From an uncultured Erythrobacter sp. (GTDB lineage Bacteria; Pseudomonadota; Alphaproteobacteria; Sphingomonadales; Sphingomonadaceae): a stretch of 64,000 bases of DNA. Location of the stretch: positions 86,562 through 150,561 of the forward strand of contig CANLVN010000004.1 in NCBI GenBank assembly GCA_947494705.1. Reading direction: 5' to 3'. Each line of letters starts with the position of its first letter. The stretch's first letter is position 1. Position numbers and translations under genes: made by a program. A model generated the notes under the pieces. That model did not search any database. It saw only the letters and a program-made list of their open reading frames with translations, and was not told where the DNA came from. Below are positions 7,738 through 16,030 of the stretch, piece after piece.

Positions 7738-8516
7738 CTGTTTAGAGCTGGCGGTGCATTGTCGTTCCACCACGGCACATCGGTCCACGGTCGCAAATCC
7801 AGCTCATGCGTCCACGCATTTCGTGGTTGGTGGGCGAGGTGCCAGTAGGTTTCGGCTATGGCCGAGGGGTCGAGCACACCGTCTACGCCCTTCGACGCCT
7901 TGTAATCCTCGAACCGGTCGCCCAGCAGCTTGCCCAGAGTGTCGGGCGCATCGACCGGGCCGTCGACCACGATGTGGGCGACATGGATTCCCTTTGGCGC
8001 AAACTCAGCATTGAGAGTCTGGCACAGAAGTCGCCGCCCGCCGATGGCCGCTGCATGGCTGTGCTGTCCTGCATTGCCGCGCATCGCCGAAGTGGCCGAG
8101 GTCACGAGCAGCGTGCCGCGCCCACGCTCGACCATTGCGGGGAGCATGGCCTGCCCCAGCCGGAATAGAGCGTAGCTGGTCATCCTCCAGCCCATCTCGA
8201 AGGCCTTGTGCGACGTTTCGAAGAAGGGTCGATTGCCGATCTGCGCGCCCAGATTGAACAGGCAGACCTCGATCGGACCGATATCGCGCTCGGTCGTTTC
8301 GACCAGTTCCTCGATCGCCCCATCCTCGACCGCGTTGACGAGCCGCCCGGTGGCGCTTGCGCCGCTCGCCTCGATGGCCGCGACCATCCGCTCCAGCCCA
8401 TCCTCATCCGAACGCCGCGCCAGCACCGCGTGGTAACCCTCCCGCGCAAACCGCGCGGCAACATGACCACCGATCCCGGCGCCTGCGCCTAGGACGAGGA
8501 TGACCCGTTCAGACAT
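7734..8516 (-). CDS. SDR-family protein with an atypical active site
   Basis: A 260-residue Rossmann-fold protein of the short-chain dehydrogenase/reductase family. The N-terminal GAGAGIG loop binds NAD(P). NLGAQIG stands where NNAG is usual, and TSATSAMRG holds the position of the catalytic Ser. The Tyr-x-x-x-Lys pair is not seen: the aligned stretch reads HAAAIGGRRLL, with His and Ile in those places. It could be a non-catalytic sensor or use altered chemistry. It overlaps the upstream PLP gene by 8 bases and is probably translated with it. Substrate unknown. Confidence 0.85.
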   Translation of the reverse strand: MSERVILVLGAGAGIGGHVAARFAREGYHAVLARRSDEDGLERMVAAIEASGASATGRLVNAVEDGAIEELVETTERDIGPIEVCLFNLGAQIGNRPFFETSHKAFEMGWRMTSYALFRLGQAMLPAMVERGRGTLLVTSATSAMRGNAGQHSHAAAIGGRRLLCQTLNAEFAPKGIHVAHIVVDGPVDAPDTLGKLLGDRFEDYKASKGVDGVLDPSAIAETYWHLAHQPRNAWTHELDLRPWTDVPWWNDNAPPALNS

Positions 8517-9828
8517 GCTCCAATGCCTGCTCGAAGTCCGCGATCAGGTCATCGGCGTCCTCGATGCCGATGCTGATGCGTACCAGGCTGTCGGTAATGC
8601 CGAGCGTTTGACGGCGCGCATGGGGGACCGACAAGTGCGTCATCGAGGCGGGGTGGCTAGCCAGCGTCTCGGTCCCGCCGAGGCTCACGGCGAGTTTGGC
8701 GATGGTGAGGTTATCGAGGAAGCGGAAGCACTCCGCTTCGCCGCCTTTCAGGAAGACGCTGAAGGTCGAACCAGCGCCGAGGCAGTGGCGATTGTAGATA
8801 TCCTTTTGGCGCTCATCTTCGATCATGCCGAGATAGCCGAGCCCGTCGACTTTCGGATGAGAAGCGAGGAAAGCGCAGACCTTCTCGGCATTTTTGCCCG
8901 CGCGCTCCATGCGCAACTCGACGGTCTCGAGGCTGCGCAGCAACATCCATGCGGTGTTGGGATCGACGATCCCGCCCATCGTGTTGCGCAGCGCGCGCAC
9001 CGGGTCCATCCATTTCTTCGCGCCGGCAATGCTGCCCGCGACAAGATCCGAATGACCACCGACATACTTGGTCAGCGAATAGGCGACGATATCCGCGCCG
9101 TGTTCCAGCGGGCGCTGCCAGATAGGTCCAAGGAAAGTGTTGTCGATCGCGATCGGGCAAGACCAGTCGAGCGCCGCGTCGCGCGCTTCCTTGACGGCCT
9201 CGATATCGACCAGAGCGTTGGTCGGGTTGCCGGGGCTTTCAAGGTAGATCATCGCAACCTTGCCGCCATTTTCAGCAGCCTGATCCTTGGCCTTCTTCAG
9301 CACCGCGTCCAGCTCCTCGCGGGATGCGCCGGCGGGGAAGTCGACATAGGTCACGCCGAACTTGGAGAGGACCTTGGAGACAAAGCCTTCGGAAGCTGCA
9401 TAGAGCGGGCCGGAATGAACGATCACGTCGCCGGTGCTGACATAGGCCATCATCAGGATGCAGATCGCGGTCATACCGCTGGAAAATGTCAGCGCGTCTT
9501 CGGCCCCGTCCCAGATAGCCAGGCGATCTTCGAGGATTTCCTGATTGGGTCCGTTGAAGCGGCTGTAGACCAGCCCTTCCGCTCCGCCCGGGCGCTGGCC
9601 GGTGATGCCTTCAAAGTGACGCTTGCCATCCGCTGCGCTGGGAAAGGCGAAGGTCGAGGTCAGGAATATCGGAGCTTTGAGCGACCCCTCAGACAGTTCG
9701 GGATCGAAACCGTGGCCCATCATCAGCGTCGAAGGCTTCAGGGGGCGTCCACCGATTTCGGTGCGCTCGGGCTTGGGCTTGCGGCGCGGGGTGGGCGTGT
9801 CGGTGGCGTCAACGGGGATGTCGGTCAT
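8509..9828 (-). CDS. Cystathionine gamma-synthase-family PLP enzyme
   Basis: A 439-residue Cys/Met-metabolism PLP enzyme (fold type I). YSRFNGPNQ and SSGMTAI belong to the PLP phosphate site. YLESPGNPTN, AIDNTFLGP and YSLTKYVGGHSD (with the Schiff-base Lys) are the family signatures. Members are cystathionine gamma-synthases, O-acetylhomoserine sulfhydrylases and Met gamma-lyases; sequence alone does not separate them, and the roughly 50-residue polar N-terminal extension is longer than in typical MetB. Its 5' leader can form a pseudoknot and a structure hiding the ribosome-binding site, listed separately, which suggests metabolite control. Confidence 0.9.
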   Translation of the reverse strand: MTDIPVDATDTPTPRRKPKPERTEIGGRPLKPSTLMMGHGFDPELSEGSLKAPIFLTSTFAFPSAADGKRHFEGITGQRPGGAEGLVYSRFNGPNQEILEDRLAIWDGAEDALTFSSGMTAICILMMAYVSTGDVIVHSGPLYAASEGFVSKVLSKFGVTYVDFPAGASREELDAVLKKAKDQAAENGGKVAMIYLESPGNPTNALVDIEAVKEARDAALDWSCPIAIDNTFLGPIWQRPLEHGADIVAYSLTKYVGGHSDLVAGSIAGAKKWMDPVRALRNTMGGIVDPNTAWMLLRSLETVELRMERAGKNAEKVCAFLASHPKVDGLGYLGMIEDERQKDIYNRHCLGAGSTFSVFLKGGEAECFRFLDNLTIAKLAVSLGGTETLASHPASMTHLSVPHARRQTLGITDSLVRISIGIEDADDLIADFEQALEHV

Positions 9829-9935
9829 TGCCGAGCTCCTTCCTAATGCAGCGCTCCCAGGAAGGCAGGAGCTTTCGATAGACCACCGGAGGCACCCGCT
9901 TCTAACCTCCGCAGAAGCGCCTCTCCGCCGCCGGT
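9829..9935 (-). promoter_or_regulatory. Structured 5' leader, candidate riboswitch of the PLP-enzyme gene
   Basis: Read on the minus strand, the leader has two interleaved inverted repeats. A 7-bp pair joins 9913-9919 with 9897-9903, and a 6-bp pair joins 9906-9911 with 9887-9892. One arm of each pair lies in the loop of the other, as in an H-type pseudoknot. Downstream, the ribosome-binding site (complement of CTCCTT at 9837-9842) can pair with 9859-9873, while 9868-9872 can instead pair with 9853-9857. The two states exclude each other, as in a translational riboswitch. The ligand is unknown, and I cannot match it to a named SAM class. Confidence 0.5.
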
Positions 9936-10053
9936 CTCAGGCGGGCGCAGGATTACCGCGCACTCGTTTCATGTGCAACCGGTTGCCACGCTTTTCGACG
10001 CGACGCACGCATGATTAACCTGATTTTAGGCATACGGATTTACCCAAAGACGC

Positions 10054-10545
10054 ATGGCAAGAGCCATTCATCTTGAACGCGCCCGTTCGGCGCAGTCAGC
10101 GCAAGTCGCTCTCACGCAGCTGCCGTTTGTGGCGGGCGTGCTAAAGCGCTTGGTCTGGATCAGTGGTGCCGCCTTTGTCACCGCGATCACGGCCGGGCCA
10201 CTGTTCGCGCCTGCAACGGCCTCCGGTCCCGACCGCAATCAGCTCATCCGCGTGTCCATCGAGCGAAATACGGTATCGCCTGAGACCGCCGATCCAATGG
10301 GCGCGCTCAAATGCCGTTCGCACGATGACGGTCGCCAGGAACGTCTGCTCGAACTGGCGCAGGCACAGCTGGGCGGCGGAGCGATTGACCACGTCGCCAC
10401 CCGCTTCTGGACCGCCGATACCGGCAAGACCGAGGTGACGTTCGAAATCTGGCACGGCGCATCGAACGAACAGCGAAAACTCTATGTCGGTCGCGGAACG
10501 GTCGATATGGATAGTTGCCGGGTCGACCTGATCTCTCTCGTCTAG
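10054..10545 (+). CDS. Hypothetical exported or membrane-anchored protein
   Basis: A 163-residue protein that I do not recognise. A hydrophobic segment (about residues 33-55, VWISGAAFVTAITAGPLF) follows Lys-Arg and is followed by ATASG, so it may be a signal peptide if translation starts at an in-frame GTG at 10138 (VLKRLVW). From the ATG at 10054 it would be an internal anchor. The soluble part has two Cys (about residues 88 and 155) that could form a disulfide in the periplasm. It is divergent from the PLP-enzyme gene and convergent with the SLC13 transporter. Confidence 0.65.
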   Translation: MARAIHLERARSAQSAQVALTQLPFVAGVLKRLVWISGAAFVTAITAGPLFAPATASGPDRNQLIRVSIERNTVSPETADPMGALKCRSHDDGRQERLLELAQAQLGGGAIDHVATRFWTADTGKTEVTFEIWHGASNEQRKLYVGRGTVDMDSCRVDLISLV

Positions 10546-10558
10546 GTTCCGGCCCCGC

Positions 10559-11998
10559 TCAGACCAGCGCGGCCATCGCCCACACCAACCCGACCAGCAG
10601 GAATACTCCGACTAGGTCGAGCACCAGACCGGCGCGCACCAGTTTGCCGATGGTCAGGCGCCCGGTCGCCCATGCGATTGCATTCGGCCCTGTTCCGGCG
10701 GGCAGGATGAAGCCCCAGCTAGCCGCGAGCGCGGCGGGCATGGCGAGCAGGATCGCTTCGGTGCCAAGGCCGAGCCCGGCGGCAAGGCTTGCGATAACCG
10801 GAATGATCGCGGAAGCGGTCGCGACGTTGCTGGCGAATTCGGTGATCAGCACCATCATTGCCACCACTGCCAATGCAATCACGAACAGCGGCACCACCTC
10901 GAGCGGTAACAGCGCGGCTCCCAGCCATTCGGCAAGTCCGCTCGCCTGCATCCCCGCCGCGAGTGCCAGTCCTCCACCGAACATTAGGATGACGCCCCAG
11001 GGTGCGCGGTCGGCCTCGCTCCATTTGAGCAGTGGGCGCCCTGTTCCGTCAGGCAGGATGAAAAGCGCCAATGCCGCGATGACCGCGATGGTGCCATCGG
11101 TCCAGCTGCCCTCGGGTAGCAGCGGCCCGACCCAGCGCTGTGTCATCCACGCGACGAAGGTAATCGCGATGATCGGCACGAGCCGTTTTTCCGCGGGCGA
11201 CCACGGAGCGTGATCGTCGATTGATCTGCGCGCGGCGGCGAGATCGAAGGCGGTCGCACCAACCCTCTGGACTCGCGCGATGATCGCGCAGGCGAGGGGA
11301 ATGCCCACCAGCACGACCGGCACGCCGAACAGCATCCACTGCGCGAAAGTGATCTGCAGACCGATCATGTCGTCGAGAAGCTGCACAGCGATCCCGTTGG
11401 TGGGAGACCCGACGATCGTGCCGAGCCCGCCTATGGTCGCGGCGAAGGCGATCCCCATGGGCAACGCGCCGTAGATGCCGTCTGTTTGTGTGAGGGCCGG
11501 GCCATCCGGGTCCGGCAATGGAGCACCCCCTGTCAGCACCGCCAACGCCATCGGCATCATGATCAGCGCGGTCGAGGTGTTGGAGATGAGGTTCGACAGG
11601 ATCGCCGCAGAAATCATGAAGGCAAACAGCAGCCGCACCGGCCCCCCGCTCGTGCCCATGCCCTTCAGGATCGCGAGGCTCAGCCGACGATGCAGCCCGG
11701 TGCGCTCGATCGCGAGGGCAATGAACGCGCCTCCCAGCAACAGGAACAGGATCGGAGCGTAATAGGTCGATGCGACTTCGCGCGCGGTGCTGACCCCGCC
11801 CAGCGGAAGGATAACGAAGGGAAGCAGCGCCGTGACCGTCAGCGGTACCGCTTCGGTCATCCACCACGCCGCCATCCACACAACCAGTCCTGCCACAAGC
11901 CAGGCCTGCGGACCCATCCCTGCGGGTGCCGGACTGAGCGCGGCAAAGGCGAAGACAAGCGGGCCGAGTATCAGGCCGATTGCACGCGCGGTCATCAA
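10559..11998 (-). CDS. SLC13/DASS-family anion:sodium symporter
   Basis: A 479-residue inner-membrane transporter with about 11-12 hydrophobic segments. Two repeats carry the Ser-Asn-Thr clusters of the divalent-anion:sodium symporters: LISNTSTALIMMPMAL near residue 140 and TEFASNVATASAIIPV near 387. GSPTNGIAVQ and PAGTGPNAIAW are the matching hairpin tips. The family carries succinate, malate, citrate or sulfate with sodium; the exact anion cannot be read. It stands alone, divergent from the S9 peptidase gene, with no sensor gene nearby. Confidence 0.88.
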   Translation of the reverse strand: MMTARAIGLILGPLVFAFAALSPAPAGMGPQAWLVAGLVVWMAAWWMTEAVPLTVTALLPFVILPLGGVSTAREVASTYYAPILFLLLGGAFIALAIERTGLHRRLSLAILKGMGTSGGPVRLLFAFMISAAILSNLISNTSTALIMMPMALAVLTGGAPLPDPDGPALTQTDGIYGALPMGIAFAATIGGLGTIVGSPTNGIAVQLLDDMIGLQITFAQWMLFGVPVVLVGIPLACAIIARVQRVGATAFDLAAARRSIDDHAPWSPAEKRLVPIIAITFVAWMTQRWVGPLLPEGSWTDGTIAVIAALALFILPDGTGRPLLKWSEADRAPWGVILMFGGGLALAAGMQASGLAEWLGAALLPLEVVPLFVIALAVVAMMVLITEFASNVATASAIIPVIASLAAGLGLGTEAILLAMPAALAASWGFILPAGTGPNAIAWATGRLTIGKLVRAGLVLDLVGVFLLVGLVWAMAALV

Positions 11999-12142
11999 TG
12001 ATTCTCCCCTCGTGCCGGACTAGCAAGAGTGCGACAGGCCCGCAATCGAGCGAAGCGCTTGCTCTCCATCGGTCGGCGCAATACCTTCTCGGCAGCGGGC
12101 CCGACGTTCTGGTCGGGGTCTACCAATTCCTGGGAGGGATCC

Positions 12143-14080
12143 ATGCAAAATCACCTCAAACTTCTGACCGCGGCATCGCTCCTGGCAATGTCGGGTGTCG
12201 CCCATGCAGATCATCACGCGTCGAGCGACACCAATGCCACCGCCAGCGCTGAAGCGATCAAGACCTATTCTGCCGAGCAATTCTACAGCTCGACCGCGTT
12301 CGGCCTCGGCTCTTCGGGCGCCTACGTATTCTCCGCCGACGGCGAATATGTCCTCGTCAATTCCGACGAGAGCGGCGTGTTCAACGCCTATCTGCTTCCG
12401 GTTGCAGGTGGCGAGCCGATCGCGTTGACCGATTCGGACACGAACGCAATATTCGCCAGCACCTTCTTTCCGAACGACAAGCGCGTGATCTATGGCTCGG
12501 ACGAAGGCGGTAACGAACTCAATCACGTCTATCTGCGGGAAGTAGACGGCACGGTGCGCGATCTGACACCGGGCGAGGGGCATACGGCGAGTTTCGCGGG
12601 ATGGAGCGGAGACAGCGAGACATTCTATGTCAGCTCGAACGAGCGCAACCCGCAGGCTTTCGACATCTATGCCTATTCGGCGGAGGATTACTCGCGCGAA
12701 CTTCTCTTTGAAAACCCCGGTAACTTCTTCCCTGCTGGCATCTCGGATGACGGTCGCTGGATGGTGCTTTCAAAAGCCAATTCGAGCGCCGACAGTGACC
12801 TGTTCCTCGTCGATCTCGAAGGCGACATGACGCCGCAGCTCATCACCGAGCACGAGGGCAATATCAGCTATGGCAGCTACGGCTTCACGCCCGACAGTTC
12901 CAAGCTGATCTACGCCACCAATGAATATGGCGAGTTCAACCAGGCATGGACTTACGACCTCGCGACCGGCGAGACCGCGCCCTATCTCGAAGCCGACTGG
13001 GACGTCAGCTTCGTCAGCTTCTCGCCCAGCGGACGTTACCGGGTTAGCGGTGTGAACGCCGATGCGAAGACTGTACTGACCCTGCTCGACCAGACCACCG
13101 GCGACGAAGTCGCGCTCACCGGCGTGCCCGACGGCAACCTTGGCAGCATCCGCTTCAGCGAGGACGAGAGCCGGATTGCCTTCACAGTGTCTTCTGACAC
13201 CTCGCCTTCGGATATCTATGTCGCCGACCTTGCGAGCGGGCAGGCCCGGCGGCTGACCAGCGCGCTCAATCCCGCCATCGACGAGAGCGACCTCGTCACA
13301 GCGAGCATCGCGCGTTTCGACAGCTATGACGGGGTCGAGGTGCCCGGCGTGCTCTATCGCCCGCACGGCGCGAATGCGGACAGTCCCGCTCCAGCCATTG
13401 TCTGGGTCCATGGCGGGCCGGGCGGGCAGAGCCGCCGCGGATACAATCCCGCGATCCAGCATCTCGTGAACCATGGTTATGCAGTCTACGCGATCAACAA
13501 TCGCGGCTCGTCGGGCTACGGCAAGACGTTCTTCCACATGGACGATAAACGCCATGGGGAAGCCGACCTTGGCGACGTGGTCGCTTCCAAGGACTTCCTT
13601 CAGGGCATGGACTGGATTGCCGACGATCGCATCGCGATTTTGGGCGGCTCGTACGGAGGCTACATGGTCGCCGCCGCGCTCGCCTTTGAACCGGAAGTGT
13701 TCGATGCGGGCGTAAATATCTTCGGGGTCACCAACTGGGTGCGCACGCTCAAGTCGATCCCCGCGTGGTGGGGTGCGAACCGCGACGCGCTCTATGACGA
13801 GCTGGGCGATCCGGCGACCGACGAGGAGCGCCTGCGGGCAATCTCACCGCTTTTCCATGCGTCCAACATCGTCAAGCCGCTGCTGGTGGTGCAGGGTGCA
13901 AACGACCCGCGCGTGCTGCAGGTTGAAAGCGACGAATTGGTCGAGGCGGTACGGGCTAATGACGTGCCGGTCGAATATGTCCTGTTCGAGGACGAAGGCC
14001 ACGGCTTCCGCAACAAGTCGAACCGGATCGAGGCTTCGCAGGCTTATCTGGACTTCCTGAACGAGCATATCGGCAGCTGA
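12143..14080 (+). CDS. Exported S9 family (prolyl oligopeptidase-type) peptidase
   Basis: A 645-residue serine peptidase. A signal peptide (residues 1-22, LLAMSGVAHAD) directs export. Residues about 50-385 form a beta propeller, seen as repeats with WSGDSETFYVSS, ISDDGRWMVLS and FSPSGRYR. The C-terminal alpha/beta hydrolase has GGSYGGYM with the nucleophile Ser near residue 502, the Asp in NDPRV and the His in EGHGF. It cleaves short peptides in the periplasm, probably at dipeptidyl or oligopeptide level. The ATG at 12143 is chosen for its GGAGGG ribosome-binding site and signal peptide; an upstream ATG at 12029 adds a non-signal stretch. Confidence 0.93.
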   Translation: MQNHLKLLTAASLLAMSGVAHADHHASSDTNATASAEAIKTYSAEQFYSSTAFGLGSSGAYVFSADGEYVLVNSDESGVFNAYLLPVAGGEPIALTDSDTNAIFASTFFPNDKRVIYGSDEGGNELNHVYLREVDGTVRDLTPGEGHTASFAGWSGDSETFYVSSNERNPQAFDIYAYSAEDYSRELLFENPGNFFPAGISDDGRWMVLSKANSSADSDLFLVDLEGDMTPQLITEHEGNISYGSYGFTPDSSKLIYATNEYGEFNQAWTYDLATGETAPYLEADWDVSFVSFSPSGRYRVSGVNADAKTVLTLLDQTTGDEVALTGVPDGNLGSIRFSEDESRIAFTVSSDTSPSDIYVADLASGQARRLTSALNPAIDESDLVTASIARFDSYDGVEVPGVLYRPHGANADSPAPAIVWVHGGPGGQSRRGYNPAIQHLVNHGYAVYAINNRGSSGYGKTFFHMDDKRHGEADLGDVVASKDFLQGMDWIADDRIAILGGSYGGYMVAAALAFEPEVFDAGVNIFGVTNWVRTLKSIPAWWGANRDALYDELGDPATDEERLRAISPLFHASNIVKPLLVVQGANDPRVLQVESDELVEAVRANDVPVEYVLFEDEGHGFRNKSNRIEASQAYLDFLNEHIGS

Positions 14081-14098
14081 GGCGCTATTGCGCAAATG

Positions 14099-14132
14099 AA
14101 AAAGGCGGGGCCATCGCGGCCCCGCCTTTTTT
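14099..14132. terminator. Bidirectional intrinsic terminator
   Basis: A perfect 9-bp GC stem (14104-14112 with 14118-14126) has a 5-base loop and is flanked by five A on the left and six T on the right. It works for both strands and separates the S9 peptidase (plus) from infC (minus), which converge here. It is the cleanest intrinsic terminator in the window. Confidence 0.93.
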
Positions 14133-14152
14133 CTGTGTAATCGCAGTGCGCG

Positions 14153-14695
14153 TTATTTCGGCGCAAGAACCATGAGCATCTGCCGCCCTTCGAGGCGGGG
14201 GAAGGCTTCGACCTTCGCGATTTCTTCGACATCTTCCTGGACGCGTTTGAGCAGGTCCATGCCGAGATGCTGGTGAGCCATTTCGCGCCCGCGGAAGCGG
14301 AGCGTCACTTTCACCTTGTCGCCGTTGTCGATGAACTTGTTCACGTTCTTCATCTTCACGTCGTAATCGTGCGTGTCGATGTTGGGACGCATCTTGACCT
14401 CTTTGATGTCCTGCGTCTTCTGGGTCTTGCGCGCCAGATTGGCTTTTTTCTGCGCTTCGAACCGGTACTTGCCGACATCGAGGAACTTGCACACCGGCGG
14501 GTCCGCATTGGGGGACACTTCGACGAGGTTCAGGCCTTTTTCCTGGGCCTGCTCGACGGCTTCACGGGTGTACATGACGCCCAGATTCTCGCCTTCGTCA
14601 TCAATGACGCGGACTTTTGGAACCTGGATAAACTGATCGTAGCGAGGGCCGCTTTTGGTAGGCGGGGCCATCGATCGCCGGGGTGGACGGGCTAT
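14153..14695 (-). CDS. infC: Translation initiation factor IF-3, probable AUA start
   Basis: IF-3 binds the 30S subunit, blocks early 50S joining and checks the start codon and initiator tRNA. N-domain [16 protein letters not shown] and C-domain [21 protein letters not shown] are unmistakable. The first in-frame ATG (14671) has no ribosome-binding site. Eight codons upstream lies an in-frame AUA (14695-14693) preceded by AGGAG at a 7-base spacing, with an in-frame TGA 18 bases further up. I chose the AUA, giving 180 aa beginning [12 protein letters not shown]. Non-AUG starts are known for infC, where IF-3 represses its own translation. rpmI and rplT do not follow; a terminator does. Confidence 0.92.
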   Translation of the reverse strand: MARPPRRSMAPPTKSGPRYDQFIQVPKVRVIDDEGENLGVMYTREAVEQAQEKGLNLVEVSPNADPPVCKFLDVGKYRFEAQKKANLARKTQKTQDIKEVKMRPNIDTHDYDVKMKNVNKFIDNGDKVKVTLRFRGREMAHQHLGMDLLKRVQEDVEEIAKVEAFPRLEGRQMLMVLAPK

Positions 14696-14776
14696 GTGTG
14701 TTCTCCTGTTTCAGCCTGTTGGTGAGTCTTGAATATAGGCATTTGGCCGGACAAACGCCAGCGGAGTCTGACGGGC

Positions 14777-15220
14777 TTAGAACTGCACGCCCCAAGAGAG
14801 TTTGGGTAAGTCGATGGGACCGAAGTCAATCAGGCGCGGGGCAAGCCAGATAAAGAATGCGAAGAAATTCGCTCCGACGAAGATGCTTATCAAGCCGAAC
14901 CAGACCGGAACATCGCTAGCCTGATGGTTCAACGCTTTATCCATGAATGGGAGTGACGTGAAAAGTGCCCCCAGGATCATCCCGCTAGGCCAAAGAATTT
15001 TGGCGGCATAATTCTCGCCGAAGATCTGGCCAAAGATCAACGCGAATATTCCATATGCCACGGGCAACAAGAGCGCTGGGATTGCGATGCCGGACATAGT
15101 GATGTCCTGCTTCGCGCTAAGCGGCAGGATTACGCCGACCAAAAGGCTCAGCCCGATCCAGATCAAATAATGCAATACGGTCAGGCTGCTCCAAATAAAG
15201 AGCAGCGGCGCAAAGCTCAT
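14777..15220 (-). CDS. Hypothetical four-helix membrane protein
   Basis: A 147-residue protein made almost wholly of hydrophobic segments: about residues 5-35, 42-65, 75-95 and 103-130, joined by short polar loops. No motif, cofactor residue or known domain was recognised. Its ATG overlaps the pdeM stop (TGATG), so it is probably translated with pdeM, although nothing in it suggests a DNA-repair role. Function unknown. Confidence 0.75.
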   Translation of the reverse strand: MSFAPLLFIWSSLTVLHYLIWIGLSLLVGVILPLSAKQDITMSGIAIPALLLPVAYGIFALIFGQIFGENYAAKILWPSGMILGALFTSLPFMDKALNHQASDVPVWFGLISIFVGANFFAFFIWLAPRLIDFGPIDLPKLSWGVQF

Positions 15221-15924
15221 CAGGCCGCCTCGCGAAATAGCGGGAAGCGGACCAACTTGCCCTTCGCCGGAAGCACTGCGTCGATGGAGCGAGCCGGGCT
15301 AAGTGCCTTGAGGATTTCCGGCGCTCCGGCATCCATGCCGCCCGTATAGGCGCCGAATGCGGGGAGGATCATACGCTCGGCCTCCGCGCTTTGGCTGACT
15401 ACGGCGCAGGGGCGGGCGATGTGGCGATTCCTGACCTTGAGGCGCATCTTGGGATGATAGTGACCGGACAGTTCGGGCCGGGTCTCGCCTGCCTTGGCCT
15501 CGTGGCGCAGCATCACGCCGTTCAATTCCAGCTCCTCCATCATGGTCGCGCCAAAGCTGCGGGGCATGTTCACGTCGTGATTGCCCGTGATCCAAACCCA
15601 ATCGAGTGCGCGGGTGAGTGCTTCGAGCATGCCACAGGCATACGGGTCGAGCCGGCAGGTGCCCTCGTCATCATGGAAATTGTCGCCCAGCGTAATGACC
15701 CGGCGCGCGCCCGTTGCCTTCACCGCGTCGGCAAGGCGCTCGAGCGTTTCGCGGCTGTCATAGGGCGGCAGCATCTGTCCGTGTCGCGCATACCAGCTGC
15801 CCTTTTCCAGATGCAGGTCAGCAACCAGCAGCGCGCGTTCGGGCGGCCAGTAGATCGCATTCGATTTGGTCAGGACAAGCTCCTCTCCCGCAAAGGGGAG
15901 TGGCGCGAACGAAACGGGAACCAT
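15220..15924 (-). CDS. pdeM: PdeM-type metallophosphoesterase (ligase-associated endonuclease family)
   Basis: A 234-residue calcineurin-like phosphoesterase with all metal motifs in order: DLHLEKG (D-x-H), GDNFHDDEGT (G-D-x-x-H), GNHD and SGHYHP. It matches the family called ligase-associated DNA damage response endonuclease PdeM, which often sits beside an ATP-dependent ligase, an Lhr-type helicase and a beta-CASP exonuclease. None of those is in the window, so the usual cluster is split here. The role in DNA repair is known from family association, not shown by this locus. It is divergent from hemF. Confidence 0.87.
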   Translation of the reverse strand: MVPVSFAPLPFAGEELVLTKSNAIYWPPERALLVADLHLEKGSWYARHGQMLPPYDSRETLERLADAVKATGARRVITLGDNFHDDEGTCRLDPYACGMLEALTRALDWVWITGNHDVNMPRSFGATMMEELELNGVMLRHEAKAGETRPELSGHYHPKMRLKVRNRHIARPCAVVSQSAEAERMILPAFGAYTGGMDAGAPEILKALSPARSIDAVLPAKGKLVRFPLFREAA

Positions 15925-15952
15925 GTGCTCCCTCTGACGCGTTCGAGGGCGT

Positions 15953-15966
15953 TTGACAAGTGTCGA
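15953..15966 (+). promoter_or_regulatory. FNR/ANR-like box upstream of hemF
   Basis: The sequence TTGACAAGTGTCGA matches the CRP/FNR-family dyad TTGAC-N4-GTCAA at 9 of 10 fixed positions. It ends 64 bases before the chosen hemF ATG, in the intergenic region shared with divergent pdeM. Oxygen-dependent hemF genes are under ANR/DNR control in some proteobacteria. The match is short and one base is off. Confidence 0.3.
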
Positions 15967-16030
15967 AGCGGGTGGACACCTTTTGTGTCATGAGGCAAGG
16001 CCCGCGATGACGAACGGGATGGGAATAATC

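Noticed and set aside
8500..9846. 448-residue plus-strand ORF opposite the PLP-enzyme gene
   Set aside because: Complementary to a gene with intact PLP motifs; its low-complexity sequence shows no fold.
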